This document shows positions 1 through 8,408 of a stretch of DNA of 64,000 nt, one piece after another (position 1 is the stretch's first letter; every line of letters begins with the position of its first letter). The DNA comes from Sulfurimonas aquatica (GTDB taxonomy: Bacteria; Campylobacterota; Campylobacteria; Campylobacterales; Sulfurimonadaceae): positions 17,893-81,892 of the forward strand of contig NZ_CP046073.1 in NCBI RefSeq assembly GCF_017357825.1, in the 5' to 3' direction. Below the pieces are notes generated by a model. The model was not told the DNA's origin and did not search any database. It saw only the letters and a list, made by a program, of their open reading frames with translations. Position numbers and translations under genes: made by a program.

Positions 1-198
1 GTATCCCTACTCTCAATAAAAAGAGACACAGGTTCTACATATCCCGACGTATGGAGTTGCTCAAATAGAGATCACAAGCCATTTGTCCTATCCATAGATA
101 ATATGAAAAGACGAAATCAATGGTGTCCATACTGCACAAATAGAGTAGTTAAAAAAATACCAGTTGAGGGGATTGATTATGAGCTTGGCTCTAAATAG
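1..198 (+). CDS. C-terminal end of a zinc-ribbon-like protein (5' end outside window)
   Basis: An open frame enters from the left edge and stops at 196-198 (TAG). The 65 visible residues contain W-S-C-S-N-R-D-H followed about 20 residues later by W-C-P-Y-C, a layout like the treble-clef/zinc-ribbon repeats in DUF4379-type proteins (W-x-C then C-P-x-C, often tied to nucleases). The four Cys/His positions could bind one zinc ion. The start and any catalytic domain lie outside the window, so the function of the whole protein cannot be given. A 90-bp gap separates it from the WGR-like gene. Confidence 0.6.
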   Translation, partial: VSLLSIKRDTGSTYPDVWSCSNRDHKPFVLSIDNMKRRNQWCPYCTNRVVKKIPVEGIDYELGSK

Positions 199-288
199 TC
201 ATATCTATGACAATTTGCAAATTATTTAGCAATAAAATTATCAGAGCGCTACAGTAATGATAGGTAGACTCTGTAAAAGGAGGAAATT

Positions 289-543
289 ATGTATGATGCA
301 AGAGTAACTCTCTTTAGAATTGTGAATCATAATACGCGATACTACACATTACATTTATGCAAGACTCTTTTTGGAGAGTATATGCTGATAAAAATAAATG
401 GAAGCATGAAAAACACAAGACCAACAAGAGTCATTAAAGAGCACTACAAGTCTGCAACAGAGGCAATGGACGCATATAAGAAGAAACTGCAAGAGAAGTA
501 TAAAAAAGGTTACAGCTTAGAGCTAAAACGTGAGGTAAATTAA
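289..543 (+). CDS. WGR-like domain protein
   Basis: This 84-residue protein starts at an ATG behind a strong AAAGGAGG site. Residues 15-75 follow the WGR pattern: R-Y-Y-T-L-H-L, T-L-F-G-E-Y-M-L-I, a basic turn where the W-G-R triplet normally sits (here I-N-G-S-M-K-N), a run beginning at about residue 50 (S-A-T-E-A) and a final K-K-G-Y. WGR domains bind nucleic acid ends in PARPs, and in bacteria stand-alone copies often lie near SOS or polymerase genes. A paralogue sits at 63200, beside repressor and Y-family polymerase remnants. The next gene begins 3 bp downstream, so the two are probably cotranscribed. The role is inferred from family only. Confidence 0.7.
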   Translation: MYDARVTLFRIVNHNTRYYTLHLCKTLFGEYMLIKINGSMKNTRPTRVIKEHYKSATEAMDAYKKKLQEKYKKGYSLELKREVN

Positions 544-545
544 TA

Positions 546-890
546 ATGGTTAATTTTGAGAGAGCGCTATTTGACGCAAATGAAGCGCTGCATCATATGG
601 GAGTGTTAGCCGCAGATAAAAATATAACGCTCTTCGCACTAGCATTTTCATTAGTGATTACTTTGATGACGCTTCCTATGATTATAAGGATGGTTGCTTA
701 TATTATGGAAAAAGATACAGAGAATTTATATCTACCTATATTTGTAAGTTTGAGTCTCTTATTAACGCTCTTCCTACTAGAAGCGTACTCCATTATTTTA
801 GCGGCTTGCATATTTGGCGGTTTTATATATCTTATTAATAGATATCCTCAGTATAGAGATATTAAAAACTATATAGATAGATTTTTTTAA
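546..890 (+). CDS. small membrane protein, unknown function
   Basis: This 114-residue protein is not recognised. It has a soluble N-terminal stretch of about 25 residues and then three hydrophobic segments (roughly 28-52, 63-80 and 80-97), ending with a charged tail rich in Arg, Tyr and Asp. It follows the WGR-like gene by 3 bp and precedes another small membrane protein by 20 bp, so the three probably form one transcription unit. Orientation in the membrane and function are unknown. Confidence 0.65.
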   Translation: MVNFERALFDANEALHHMGVLAADKNITLFALAFSLVITLMTLPMIIRMVAYIMEKDTENLYLPIFVSLSLLLTLFLLEAYSIILAACIFGGFIYLINRYPQYRDIKNYIDRFF

Positions 891-910
891 ACAATAAAAA
901 GGAAAAGAAG

Positions 911-1096
911 ATGTGGTTAACTGGAATTATATTATTGGCGGGATCGGCTATTTTATTTGGATTATGGGCGAAGAAATTCTATGGGATGAAGAAATACTCG
1001 CATTTGGTTAAAAAACAAGAGATGGAGATGGAGCAGATAAAGGGGATAGTGCTCTTTATAGCAATTGCGATATCGGCAGGTATGGTATGGGGATGA
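911..1096 (+). CDS. very small two-segment membrane protein
   Basis: This 61-residue protein has hydrophobic segments at about 3-19 and 45-60, separated by a basic and glutamate-rich linker (K-K-Q-E-M-E-M-E-Q). An AAAAAGGAAAAG site lies just before its ATG. It matches no family I recognise. The position behind 546-890 suggests coexpression and perhaps assembly with that protein. Confidence 0.55.
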   Translation: MWLTGIILLAGSAILFGLWAKKFYGMKKYSHLVKKQEMEMEQIKGIVLFIAIAISAGMVWG

Positions 1097-1135
1097 TTAT
1101 ATTAGTTAATATTTAAAATATAAAAGGAGAAGTTT

Positions 1136-1183
1136 ATAGCTCTAGTAGAGAAAATAAACCAGTATAGATCAGATCTTAAGTAA
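1136..1183 (+). pseudogene. 15-codon reading frame with a good ribosome site but an ATA in the start position
   Basis: An AAAAGGAG site is followed six bases later by ATA, not ATG, then 14 sense codons and TAA. With ATA read as the start, the peptide would begin A-L-V-E-K-I-N-Q-Y-R-S-D-L-K, which looks like the N-terminus of a larger soluble protein. I read it as the stump of a lost gene. The same arrangement (AGGAG, six bases, ATA) occurs again at 2495. Confidence 0.25.
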
Positions 1184-1213
1184 AATAACTCTAACAATAA
1201 AGGAAAATAAATT

Positions 1214-2491
1214 ATGACTACCCAATCAACTATCACTTGCCCTAAATGTTCTACAAAGATTAATATAGAAGACGCACTCTATTCACAACTACAGACTAAA
1301 TTTGAGATAGACAGAGAAGCAGAGAGAGTTAAATATAAAGAGGCGATGGATAAACTCCATCTTCAACAAACTGCATTAAAAAATCAAGAACAAGAGTTTA
1401 ATAAAAAACTCCATGACGCACTTGAGCTACAACTAAATGAGGAGAGAGTTAAACTACAAACTCAAATAAGTAAAGATATAAAAGCTAAAATAGACTCTGA
1501 GAATGCCTTACAACTCAAACAACTCCAAGAGGAGTTAGACGCTAAGAGTAAACAAGTGCAAGAACTTAACGCTTCTAAGGCGACCATCGCTAAGCTTCAA
1601 CGAGAAAAGCAAGAGATAGAGTCTCGCGTTAAGGCTGATTCTCAAATAGAGTTTAACAAACAGCTCGATATAGAAAGAAGTAAGGCTCTTAAAGAAGCTC
1701 AAGAGTCTAACGCTTTAAAGATTAAAGAGAAAGACGAACAATTAAATCAGATAAAAAAGCAACTCGATGATGCCAAACGCAAGGCGGAGCAGGGGAGTAT
1801 GCAGATTCAAGGTGAAGCTCAAGAGAAGAGCATAGAGGATTTTTTAGAGTTAAATTTTAAGTATGACGACATCCAAGAGGTAAGCAAAGGCGCCTTTGGA
1901 GCGGATTGTATACAGACTATAAATACACTCGATTTTACAAATTGTGGAAAGATCTGTTATGAGTCTAAAAACACTAAAACCTTTAGCAGCGACTGGATAA
2001 AAAAACTAAAAAACGACATGCTTGATGCTGGAGCAGATGTTGGAGTGCTAGTTACGTCTGCCATGCCAAAAGAGATGGATAGAATGGGTTATGTAGATGG
2101 AGTGTGGGTGTGTAGTTATGAGGAGTTTAAAGGTACCGCGGCACTTATTAGAACTTCAATGATAGAGATATATAAAGCGAGTAAATCTCAAGAGAATAGG
2201 GTAGACAAAATGAGTCTACTTTACACATACTTCACAAGTAACGAATTCAGTATGCAACTCCAATCAATTGTAGAAGGCTTCGTGGCGATGCAAGATGAGC
2301 TTAATAAACAGAAGCGTTCAGTAATGGCTAGCTGGAAACGCCAACAAAAACAGATTGATTCAGTACTAACCAATACAACCAATATGTACGGCTCTATCAA
2401 GGGCATTGCAGGCAACGCAATTGCCAATGTTCAAGCTTTGGAGCTAGAGTATGATGAAGAGCTCTCAGATTCTTCCCAAAACGAGGAGTAG
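1214..2491 (+). CDS. DUF2130 protein (coiled coil plus PD-(D/E)xK nuclease-like domain)
   Basis: This 425-residue protein starts at ATG behind AAAGGAAA. It opens with a C-P-K-C knuckle (residues 9-12), then has about 170 residues of charged coiled coil, and ends in the DUF2130 domain (about 205-380). In that domain G-A-D (Asp231) and Y-E-S-K (Glu250, Lys252) fit the D...ExK core of restriction-like nucleases; W-I-K-K-L-K-N-D follows. DUF2130 proteins are widespread in bacteria, with no settled function that I know of; nuclease activity is inference from the fold motif. The gene is separate from the membrane-protein unit upstream. A decayed small membrane gene follows immediately in the same frame. 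Confidence 0.8.
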   Translation: MTTQSTITCPKCSTKINIEDALYSQLQTKFEIDREAERVKYKEAMDKLHLQQTALKNQEQEFNKKLHDALELQLNEERVKLQTQISKDIKAKIDSENALQLKQLQEELDAKSKQVQELNASKATIAKLQREKQEIESRVKADSQIEFNKQLDIERSKALKEAQESNALKIKEKDEQLNQIKKQLDDAKRKAEQGSMQIQGEAQEKSIEDFLELNFKYDDIQEVSKGAFGADCIQTINTLDFTNCGKICYESKNTKTFSSDWIKKLKNDMLDAGADVGVLVTSAMPKEMDRMGYVDGVWVCSYEEFKGTAALIRTSMIEIYKASKSQENRVDKMSLLYTYFTSNEFSMQLQSIVEGFVAMQDELNKQKRSVMASWKRQQKQIDSVLTNTTNMYGSIKGIAGNAIANVQALELEYDEELSDSSQNEE

Positions 2492-2494
2492 GGC

Positions 2495-2761
2495 ATAGCA
2501 GAGTTTAGCTATTTAAATAGTGGTATTTTAGTAGTAGCACACATCATTATATTTTTATTACTCATAATACTCATTCTTAATAGAGTAAAAGCAATCCAAG
2601 AGTAGAAGAAGTTTAATAGAGTAGGATACTCTATAGCGATACTACTTATTGAGGTAATAATATGGGATGCATACTCTCATTATACAAAGACAATCAAAAA
2701 TTATGAAGTCTTTAATCATCAAAAGACTTTAGAGTGCATATCACACGATGTTCGTTTTTAA
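2495..2761 (+). pseudogene. decayed two-segment membrane protein gene (ATA start, internal TAG)
   Basis: Directly after the DUF2130 stop (TAG at 2489-2491) the same frame stays open for 36 codons from ATA at 2495, meets TAG at 2603-2605, and then runs 51 more codons to TAA at 2759-2761. The first part encodes a hydrophobic segment (G-I-L-V-V-A-H-I-I-I-F-L-L-L) and the second another (Y-S-I-A-I-L-L-I-E-V-I-I-W). Together they look like one 88-residue, two-pass membrane protein that has lost its ATG (to ATA) and gained one nonsense change. AGGAG overlaps the preceding stop at ideal spacing for the ATA. Unusual initiation with readthrough cannot be excluded. Confidence 0.5.
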
Positions 2762-2818
2762 ATGGAGGGATAAATATATTATAGAGGGCCAATATATCAA
2801 TATTTTAAAGTCTTACTC

Positions 2819-3061
2819 TTAAAAAAAATCGCATATTTCTTTATCAAGTACTTTGGAGAGTCTAAAAATATGCTCTATATTAAAATGTTTGCCATACCTC
2901 AGAGATTCACAGTTAGAGAAAAACGCTACAGATTTTATCCCTATCTCCAAACCTAAATCCATCTGCGTCATGCCCTTTAGTAATCGGTACTTTTTTACAT
3001 TGTTAGAGACCAGTTTATAAAACTCTTCTATCTCCTCGTCATTATCAAACTTAGATTGCAA
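2819..3061 (-). CDS. small XRE-family helix-turn-helix regulator
   Basis: This 80-residue protein carries one HTH of the XRE/Cro type: V-K-K-Y-R-L-L-K-G-M-T-Q-M-D-L-G (residues about 22-37) gives helices 1-2, and I-K-S-V-A-F-F-S-N-C-E-S the recognition helix. It ends with the usual I-C-D-F-F. It stands alone between the decayed membrane gene and the lipoprotein on the opposite strand, with its promoter facing that of the lipoprotein. It is probably a local regulator; the target is unknown. Confidence 0.75.
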   Translation of the reverse strand: MQSKFDNDEEIEEFYKLVSNNVKKYRLLKGMTQMDLGLEIGIKSVAFFSNCESLRYGKHFNIEHIFRLSKVLDKEICDFF

Positions 3062-3144
3062 ATATTATCCTGTGGAGTAAATTTTACTTCACTAACTTTA
3101 TTATTTAATGGATTTTTACTCTATATCCTATATGATAAATTTTT

Positions 3145-3152
3145 GTTATAAT
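3145..3152 (+). promoter_or_regulatory. extended -10 promoter for the lipoprotein gene
   Basis: TG-T-TATAAT at 3144-3152 matches an extended -10 element. It sits about 75 bp before the ATG at 3227, which itself has AAAGGA upstream. No clear -35 box is needed with the TG extension. It is assigned to the lipoprotein gene by position only. Confidence 0.4.
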
Positions 3153-3226
3153 ATGTCATAAATTTTAATAAACTGGAACAAACTACATCTGGTATGGTTT
3201 ATTGATAAAAAAGCTAAAGGAATATC

Positions 3227-4555
3227 ATGAAGAAATCAGTACGTTTTGTATATAGAAATTGTCTTGTAATCTTTACACTACTTATAGTTGGGTGTGGTGG
3301 AGGTTCAGAGTCTGCTCAGAGTAGCAATGAAGTCATTAAAGCAGCAAGCGATTTTGATGCTGCCGTAGAAATTAACATCTCTAGTACGCAATTGGGTGAT
3401 GTGAATCTTGAAACTGATAACTTAGTAGATTACTACAAAATAGATCTCAACGCTACTGGAACTTATAGCCTTTACTTAGCGTCATTGGCGGGTGGGACGA
3501 ATGTAAGCTATGTGTATCTGTTAAATGCAGAAGTATTCAATACTCAAGGGATTACTCAAGGCAAGGTGAAAGTGCAGTATGAATACTTTAACTCAACGGG
3601 AACTGAAAATGTAGTAGCCGAGTTTACTGCAAATACTATTGGCACTTACTATATAAAAGTTTACCGTGCTAGGTTTGATGAGCCTGATGCGATTGCCACC
3701 TCTTATAAATTTAGAATCGAACCATCTGTAGCCAATGGTCTTGAGCAAAACGCTGATCTCGAGTATAACGACACCTTCTCTCAAGCCGCACCGCTTACTC
3801 TAGAAAAATTTAGTGATGACGTCAATGGAACACTCAATACCACGCAAATAAGCGATCATTTTGATTGGTATGACCTCAAGGATTTAAAAGTTGGTAAATA
3901 TACAATATTCTTTAAAAGTAGAGCCGGTACCATTAGTGCGCCTGGAGAAAATATAGTGGCGGATATATATAATAATAATGCTATCGCCTATACAAACTAC
4001 AGAATGGATCTCTCATATGGATTGGACGGTGAGGGAAAATGGGATAGAAGAGTATTTGAAGTGACTACTCCAGGGAGTTATTTTTTAAGACTCTATAGAG
4101 TAAAGAGTAAAGCGGCAAGCTACTCCTTTAGAGTAGTTCCTTCAGTTGATAATGGACTTACACAAGATAGTAACGATGAGCCAAATGATGAGATACATCT
4201 CGCAAAAGAGATCAGTCTAAGTAGCAGTGATACGATGATAAGCAATAGTATTTCAACTACAGATATTTTAGACTCTAATGATTGGTATAAGTTCACTTCT
4301 GATATCTCTGGAAGCGTTAGTGTAAAAGTTGAAACGCTTAGTGCGACAGAGAGTGGCACGTATGGTCTACTTGTAGACCTTATAAATGAAAACGGAGTTG
4401 TTGTTAAGACCATACCTTCGAGCCAGTATACTCTTAGTAGTGCAAACTTATATATAAATGACACTTTTACTCTTGAGAATAATGCAACATACTATTTACA
4501 CATCTACCGTACATATAATGTTAAAACAGCGTATAAAATCACCCTAACTAAATAG
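3227..4555 (+). CDS. secreted lipoprotein with three PPC-like beta-sandwich repeats
   Basis: This 442-residue protein has a lipoprotein signal ending L-I-V-G-C (lipidated Cys23) and then Gly/Ser. The rest is three related segments of about 130 residues, each with an acidic N-D/E opening, a D-x-Y/W-Y-x-x-x-L core (D-Y-Y-K-I-D-L; D-W-Y-D-L-K; D-W-Y-K-F) and a later Y-Y/F-L-x-x-Y-R strand. This is the pattern of bacterial pre-peptidase C-terminal (PPC) domains, usually found on secreted enzymes; no enzyme domain is present here. It is probably anchored at the outer membrane and may bind a surface partner. The caspase-like operon follows in the same direction, but a hairpin lies between them. Confidence 0.7.
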   Translation: MKKSVRFVYRNCLVIFTLLIVGCGGGSESAQSSNEVIKAASDFDAAVEINISSTQLGDVNLETDNLVDYYKIDLNATGTYSLYLASLAGGTNVSYVYLLNAEVFNTQGITQGKVKVQYEYFNSTGTENVVAEFTANTIGTYYIKVYRARFDEPDAIATSYKFRIEPSVANGLEQNADLEYNDTFSQAAPLTLEKFSDDVNGTLNTTQISDHFDWYDLKDLKVGKYTIFFKSRAGTISAPGENIVADIYNNNAIAYTNYRMDLSYGLDGEGKWDRRVFEVTTPGSYFLRLYRVKSKAASYSFRVVPSVDNGLTQDSNDEPNDEIHLAKEISLSSSDTMISNSISTTDILDSNDWYKFTSDISGSVSVKVETLSATESGTYGLLVDLINENGVVVKTIPSSQYTLSSANLYINDTFTLENNATYYLHIYRTYNVKTAYKITLTK

Positions 4556-4565
4556 AAGCATTTTC

Positions 4566-4608
4566 ATGAGTTTCTCCAACCAATTTAGTGGTTGCGGGAA
4601 TTTCTCAT
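4566..4608 (+). terminator. imperfect hairpin after the lipoprotein gene
   Basis: ATGAG...CTCAT ends enclose an inner AACCA-ATTTAG-TGGTT stem, with partly paired bases between. It lies about 10 bp past the lipoprotein stop and lacks a clean T-run. It could be a weak terminator or an mRNA-end stabiliser. Confidence 0.3.
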
Positions 4609-4654
4609 ATGCTATACAATACCCATAACTTAAACACCACAAAAGGATAAAGAG

Positions 4655-5446
4655 ATGAGATACCTATTATTTTTACTAGCAATAAAGGCATTGGAGCTTC
4701 ACGCGCAAACTTATGTAATGAGCGCGCAAGCAAAGAGTATTGAAGCGGCGACAGATAAGGCTTCCAAGAAGGCGGTAGTAGCCATGCATGAAGAGATATT
4801 AAATAAGATAGGCGGCTCTTGTAAGGATTACCCTGTAGAGATTAACAGTGAGGAGTATCAAGCAGACTTCATTATGTATAAAGAGCGAGTAATTACACCT
4901 AAGGGCTATAGAGTTCAAGCGGAGTTTGATCTCTTTCCTAAGGATGAGGAGCATACAAAAAAAGTTCTCCAAAGATGTGATGAAAAGAGAGAGGAGTATT
5001 GGCAGGGAGTAAAAACTGATGAGTTTATGCAGAAGTTTAGTCTAGGAGTAGGGGTGATGGGATGGACTTCAACTTTAGGCGCGGAGTTCTATCTTGAGTA
5101 TCTTCATAAAGATGATGTTTCCATTACTCTTACAGGCTCAGTGCAAGACCCTTATATTAAAGAAGATAGTGGACCAAGCGCTGTAGATTTACAGAGTATA
5201 GCGACACTTGGTTTTGAGGTGAGGTATCTCTATTTTACAGCAGGGTTTGAAAAAGTGCTCTCCTATAGCGCTCCAACGGCGATACCAGAGAGTGATGCAC
5301 CGAGCAGTTCTTTACTGTATGGAGTATCTTATAGATTTGATGATTGTAAAAAACTCTGTTTGAGTGAGGTTGGATTTGTATTTAAGTACTATAACGATAA
5401 AGAGAGTGGGGCAGGAGGACTTCGTGTACGCTACAACCTCTATTAG
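4655..5446 (+). CDS. predicted exported outer-membrane barrel protein
   Basis: This 263-residue protein has a short signal peptide (about residues 1-18, cleaved near L-H-A-Q). Residues 20-110 form a mixed charged domain with two Cys, and 125-263 contain alternating strands such as F-S-L-G-V-G-V-M-G-W, G-A-E-F-Y-L-E-Y-L and V-R-Y-L-Y-F-T-A-G-F, ending in V-R-Y-N-L-Y. The terminal aromatic residue and strand pattern suggest an outer-membrane beta barrel. It overlaps the next gene by 23 bp, so the two are translationally linked. I do not recognise a named family. Confidence 0.6.
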   Translation: MRYLLFLLAIKALELHAQTYVMSAQAKSIEAATDKASKKAVVAMHEEILNKIGGSCKDYPVEINSEEYQADFIMYKERVITPKGYRVQAEFDLFPKDEEHTKKVLQRCDEKREEYWQGVKTDEFMQKFSLGVGVMGWTSTLGAEFYLEYLHKDDVSITLTGSVQDPYIKEDSGPSAVDLQSIATLGFEVRYLYFTAGFEKVLSYSAPTAIPESDAPSSSLLYGVSYRFDDCKKLCLSEVGFVFKYYNDKESGAGGLRVRYNLY

Positions 5447-7220
5447 ATTTCTTTTAGCGCTGCTACTATCGAGTTCGCTCTACTCGATGGAGCTCTACTG
5501 GAGTAAAGAGAGCAGACGCTATGAGACTCCAATAAGTGCGAATAAGCCTATCGAAGCTCTTCAGAGCGACTTCGCCAAACAGGTGCAAGAGTATATGAAG
5601 AGTCCAGCGCTGCTTAAAGAGAGTCTCAGCCGCGAGTTTATAAAAAAACCAATCTATCCAAAAAAGCCAAATAAACCTGTTTTGGGAAAGAGTAAGAAGG
5701 TACAAAGAAAACAGTTTGAGACTAAAGAGGAGTATAACTCAAGAAAGCAGAAGCTTCTAAAACAAAAAGAGCTTGAAGATAAAAAAGCGATAGAGCAGTA
5801 TAACATTAGGCTTCAAAATTATAAAGAGAGGCTAGAGTATCTTAATGATAACTACAACAAGCAAGTTCTAGAGAGAAACGAGCGTATTAAAAAGGTCACC
5901 GCACTTCAAAGAGAAGAGCAGGCCAATATTAAAAAGCTTTTTTTAGAGAAAATGAGAAACCTACAAAGAGTCATTCCAATCTATGCTCAAAAGAGTCTTG
6001 CACGATATCTTGGTAAACCAAAACTATCATTTATAGAGTATGACGTAGATAAAGAGATAGCGCAACTCAAGCTATACTCCCAGTATAACAACTTTTCTCA
6101 ACTTGTAAACATAGATATACAAAGGGATTCGATTTTAAAGCTCAAGGAGAATATAGAGAGTGTAGATATCTTTTATAAGTTAGAAGCCGGTGTGAAAGAG
6201 GGGAGCGAGAGTAGCATGTTTAGCAGACTAGCATTTAAATCACTTAATTTAGAGTATGACTCTAAAACCTATCTTGCTAGTATTGCTTCAGATAGTATGA
6301 AACTCTCCTACAATACAGAGATAATAGCACCGAAGGTAGCGATACTCAAAGAGGATGCAGTAGTACTCCAAGAGCTTATAGAGCAAGATGAAAAAAAAGA
6401 GGAGAGTTTATCTATAGAGAATATAGCATATAGAGTCACCCCTTTACATGGTGATGAACTCCTCAGTGAGATAAAGAGTCTCAAACCGGTAGAGGTAAAT
6501 CCTAGAAAATGGCTATTTCTCATTGCCATAGAGAAATATGCTAAAACAGACTCGGTCGCGTATGCTAAAAATAGCGCGCTTAGTTTTATAGAGGTTGCTA
6601 AAAAAGCTCTCGGGGTGCCCCAGAATCAGATTATACGACTCATCAATGAAGAGGCGACCGCGGCGAGCATAAAAGATCAACTAAGGTACCTCTCTAAGAG
6701 AGTCCCCAAAGGAGATACTATTTACTTTTACTACTCTGGTCATGGTGTGCCAGATATAAGAGAGGGAAATAGGCCTTATTTGCTGCCACAAGATAAGATG
6801 GCGCAGTATGTCACAGAGGATAAGAAGTTGGCTCTTGAGAGTATCTATAAATCTCTTCAAAGAAGTAGGGCTTCTCGTGTGATAGCCTTCATAGATAGCT
6901 GTTTCTCAGGCTCCACTGATAATAAAACACTCTTTAGTGGAGTAGCCGCTAGTAGACTACAAGCAAGAGCACCTGAGTTAAAAAGTAAAAAGATAGTTGC
7001 ACTCACCGCCGGGCGACATGATCAGTTCTCTAATATGTATAAAGAGAAAGAGCACCGCCTCTTTAGCTACTACCTTATAAAGTCTCTTATTAGAGGAGAA
7101 AAAAATATAGCGGATATATATAACTTCGTTCGCAGCAGTGTTCGAAGTAAATCACTCCAGATGGGAGACCTTTATGAGCAAGAACCTACCTTACAAGGGA
7201 GCAGGAGGATAGAATTATGA
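5424..7220 (+). CDS. exported caspase-like (peptidase C14 family) protein
   Basis: The start is taken as GTG at 5424, because AGGAGG lies six bases upstream and it begins a convincing signal peptide (F-L-L-A-L-L-L-S-S-S-L-Y-S); a start at 5364 would bury this. The 598-residue product has a Lys/Glu-rich coiled region (about 55-200) and a C-terminal p20-like domain (about 365-590). The catalytic pair is visible: Y-Y-S-G-H-G (His440) and D-S-C-F-S-G (Cys493), 53 residues apart as in metacaspases and orthocaspases. It probably cleaves proteins in the periplasm or at the envelope. It overlaps the barrel gene upstream, and its stop overlaps the lipoprotein start downstream (ATGA), so all three are one operon. 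The substrate is unknown. Confidence 0.85.
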   Translation: MYATTSIRFLLALLLSSSLYSMELYWSKESRRYETPISANKPIEALQSDFAKQVQEYMKSPALLKESLSREFIKKPIYPKKPNKPVLGKSKKVQRKQFETKEEYNSRKQKLLKQKELEDKKAIEQYNIRLQNYKERLEYLNDNYNKQVLERNERIKKVTALQREEQANIKKLFLEKMRNLQRVIPIYAQKSLARYLGKPKLSFIEYDVDKEIAQLKLYSQYNNFSQLVNIDIQRDSILKLKENIESVDIFYKLEAGVKEGSESSMFSRLAFKSLNLEYDSKTYLASIASDSMKLSYNTEIIAPKVAILKEDAVVLQELIEQDEKKEESLSIENIAYRVTPLHGDELLSEIKSLKPVEVNPRKWLFLIAIEKYAKTDSVAYAKNSALSFIEVAKKALGVPQNQIIRLINEEATAASIKDQLRYLSKRVPKGDTIYFYYSGHGVPDIREGNRPYLLPQDKMAQYVTEDKKLALESIYKSLQRSRASRVIAFIDSCFSGSTDNKTLFSGVAASRLQARAPELKSKKIVALTAGRHDQFSNMYKEKEHRLFSYYLIKSLIRGEKNIADIYNFVRSSVRSKSLQMGDLYEQEPTLQGSRRIEL

Positions 7221-8230
7221 AAATGGGAGCACTCTATATAGTATGCATTTTTATTTTTAGCGCATGCTCGCAGACAAACTTAGAAGTAAAAAAGAGAAGT
7301 TTACCTGAGTGGTATGGAGCAATGAGTGTTGCAGCTGGATATCAGATAGGGTATGGATCAGGTGATACTCTTGAAAATGCAAAAACAGCAGCAAGAGCAG
7401 ATCTTGCAGCACAGAGTAATATCACTGTTTCAAGTAGATTCACTTTAAATGAAATAAGCAAAAAGGAGAGCATTAACTTAAATAGTCAGAGCAGCATATA
7501 TGAGAGAGTAAAAGGAGTCGAACTTAATAATGTGGAGATTCTAAAATCAAAGCTTCACAACAATAGATACTTCGTAGCGCTGCAATCTTACTTTGATACA
7601 AAACTAAAATGGGTAGAGCAGACTATAAAAAACGAAAACTTTAGAGATGTGATGAGTGAGAATAATCCACTTTACTTTACACTATTCTCAGAGGAACTGC
7701 AAGCCTCTTTAGGGTATATACCAGACTATAGAGTGAGCATTAATAATAAAAGAGTTTATCTGCATCTTGCAGATAAAACTATTGCACTCAATGATAGCGA
7801 TGTTTTAAAACTAAAGTTTGAGAAAAAGAGCCCGGTAATTGAGATGCATTTCTCTGTAGGCGATACCATCTTAAGTGGTGGAAGCTATAAGATAGATGTA
7901 GATATAAAAGAGCAGGGCTACTTCACACTACTAAGTATAGATGAGAATCATATCGTTAGCGTCGATATAGCTAATAAGAGGGTGTATGCAAATAATTCAA
8001 TTACATACCCAAATGATCGGAATCTAGAAGCAGAGATTATCAATTATGAGAGTGAGGTACTCCAGCAATATTTGGCACTGATTTGTAAAAAACAATTAAA
8101 CCTCGTAGGGTTTGAGAAAACAGATATGAACTATGAGAAGAGTAGTGACGCACTATATTTTCCCTCACTGTTTTATATCATAGAAGGGTGTGAATATAGC
8201 TCAAAGATATTGAGGATTATAGAAGAGTAA
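7217..8230 (+). CDS. LPP20-like lipoprotein with DUF4384-like C-terminal domain
   Basis: This 337-residue protein has a lipobox F-S-A-C (Cys17). Residues 25-125 match the LPP20 style of Campylobacterota: P-E-W-Y, G-x-G-x-G-x-T-L-x-x-A-x-x-x-A-R-A-D-L-A-A-Q. Residues 215-320 (G-G-S-Y-K-I-D-V-D, G-Y-F-T-L-L-S-I-D) resemble DUF4384, a domain often linked to caspase-like or signalling proteins in envelope systems. The ATG overlaps the caspase stop by four bases, so the two are cotranslated. A role as envelope partner, sensor or substrate of the caspase is inference. Confidence 0.75.
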   Translation: MKMGALYIVCIFIFSACSQTNLEVKKRSLPEWYGAMSVAAGYQIGYGSGDTLENAKTAARADLAAQSNITVSSRFTLNEISKKESINLNSQSSIYERVKGVELNNVEILKSKLHNNRYFVALQSYFDTKLKWVEQTIKNENFRDVMSENNPLYFTLFSEELQASLGYIPDYRVSINNKRVYLHLADKTIALNDSDVLKLKFEKKSPVIEMHFSVGDTILSGGSYKIDVDIKEQGYFTLLSIDENHIVSVDIANKRVYANNSITYPNDRNLEAEIINYESEVLQQYLALICKKQLNLVGFEKTDMNYEKSSDALYFPSLFYIIEGCEYSSKILRIIEE

Positions 8231-8246
8231 AAAAGAGTATATAGCC

Positions 8247-8408
8247 TTAAAATACAGACTCAAAGAATCTGTTGAGTCTGGAGTAGTAGTTGCTATTGAG
8301 TACAATAAGTATGAAGCCTAACCAAAGTGTGGTAATAAGTAGTGCTCCCCAAAGTTTAAATATAGCAGTTGTAACTATCAAAAGCAGTAAGATAATTATC
8401 TCTCTCAT
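8247..8408 (-). CDS. 53-residue membrane protein
   Basis: On the minus strand an ATG at 8408-8406, with GGAG five bases upstream, opens 53 codons. The sequence begins M-R-E-I-I-I-L-L-L-L-I-V-T-T-A and has a second hydrophobic run A-L-L-I-T-T-L-W-L-G-F-I-L-I-V-L, ending with a basic and aromatic tail. It is probably a two-pass inner-membrane micro-protein, converging on the caspase operon. A 9-bp inverted repeat (8253-8278, CAGACTCAA/TTGAGTCTG) lies in its 3' codons and may end transcripts from either side. Confidence 0.5.
   Translation of the reverse strand: MREIIILLLLIVTTAIFKLWGALLITTLWLGFILIVLNSNYYSRLNRFFESVF

Noticed and set aside
5364..5423. Upstream ATG as the caspase gene start
   Set aside because: It would place 20 unlikely residues before the signal peptide and lacks the AGGAGG spacing seen for GTG 5424.
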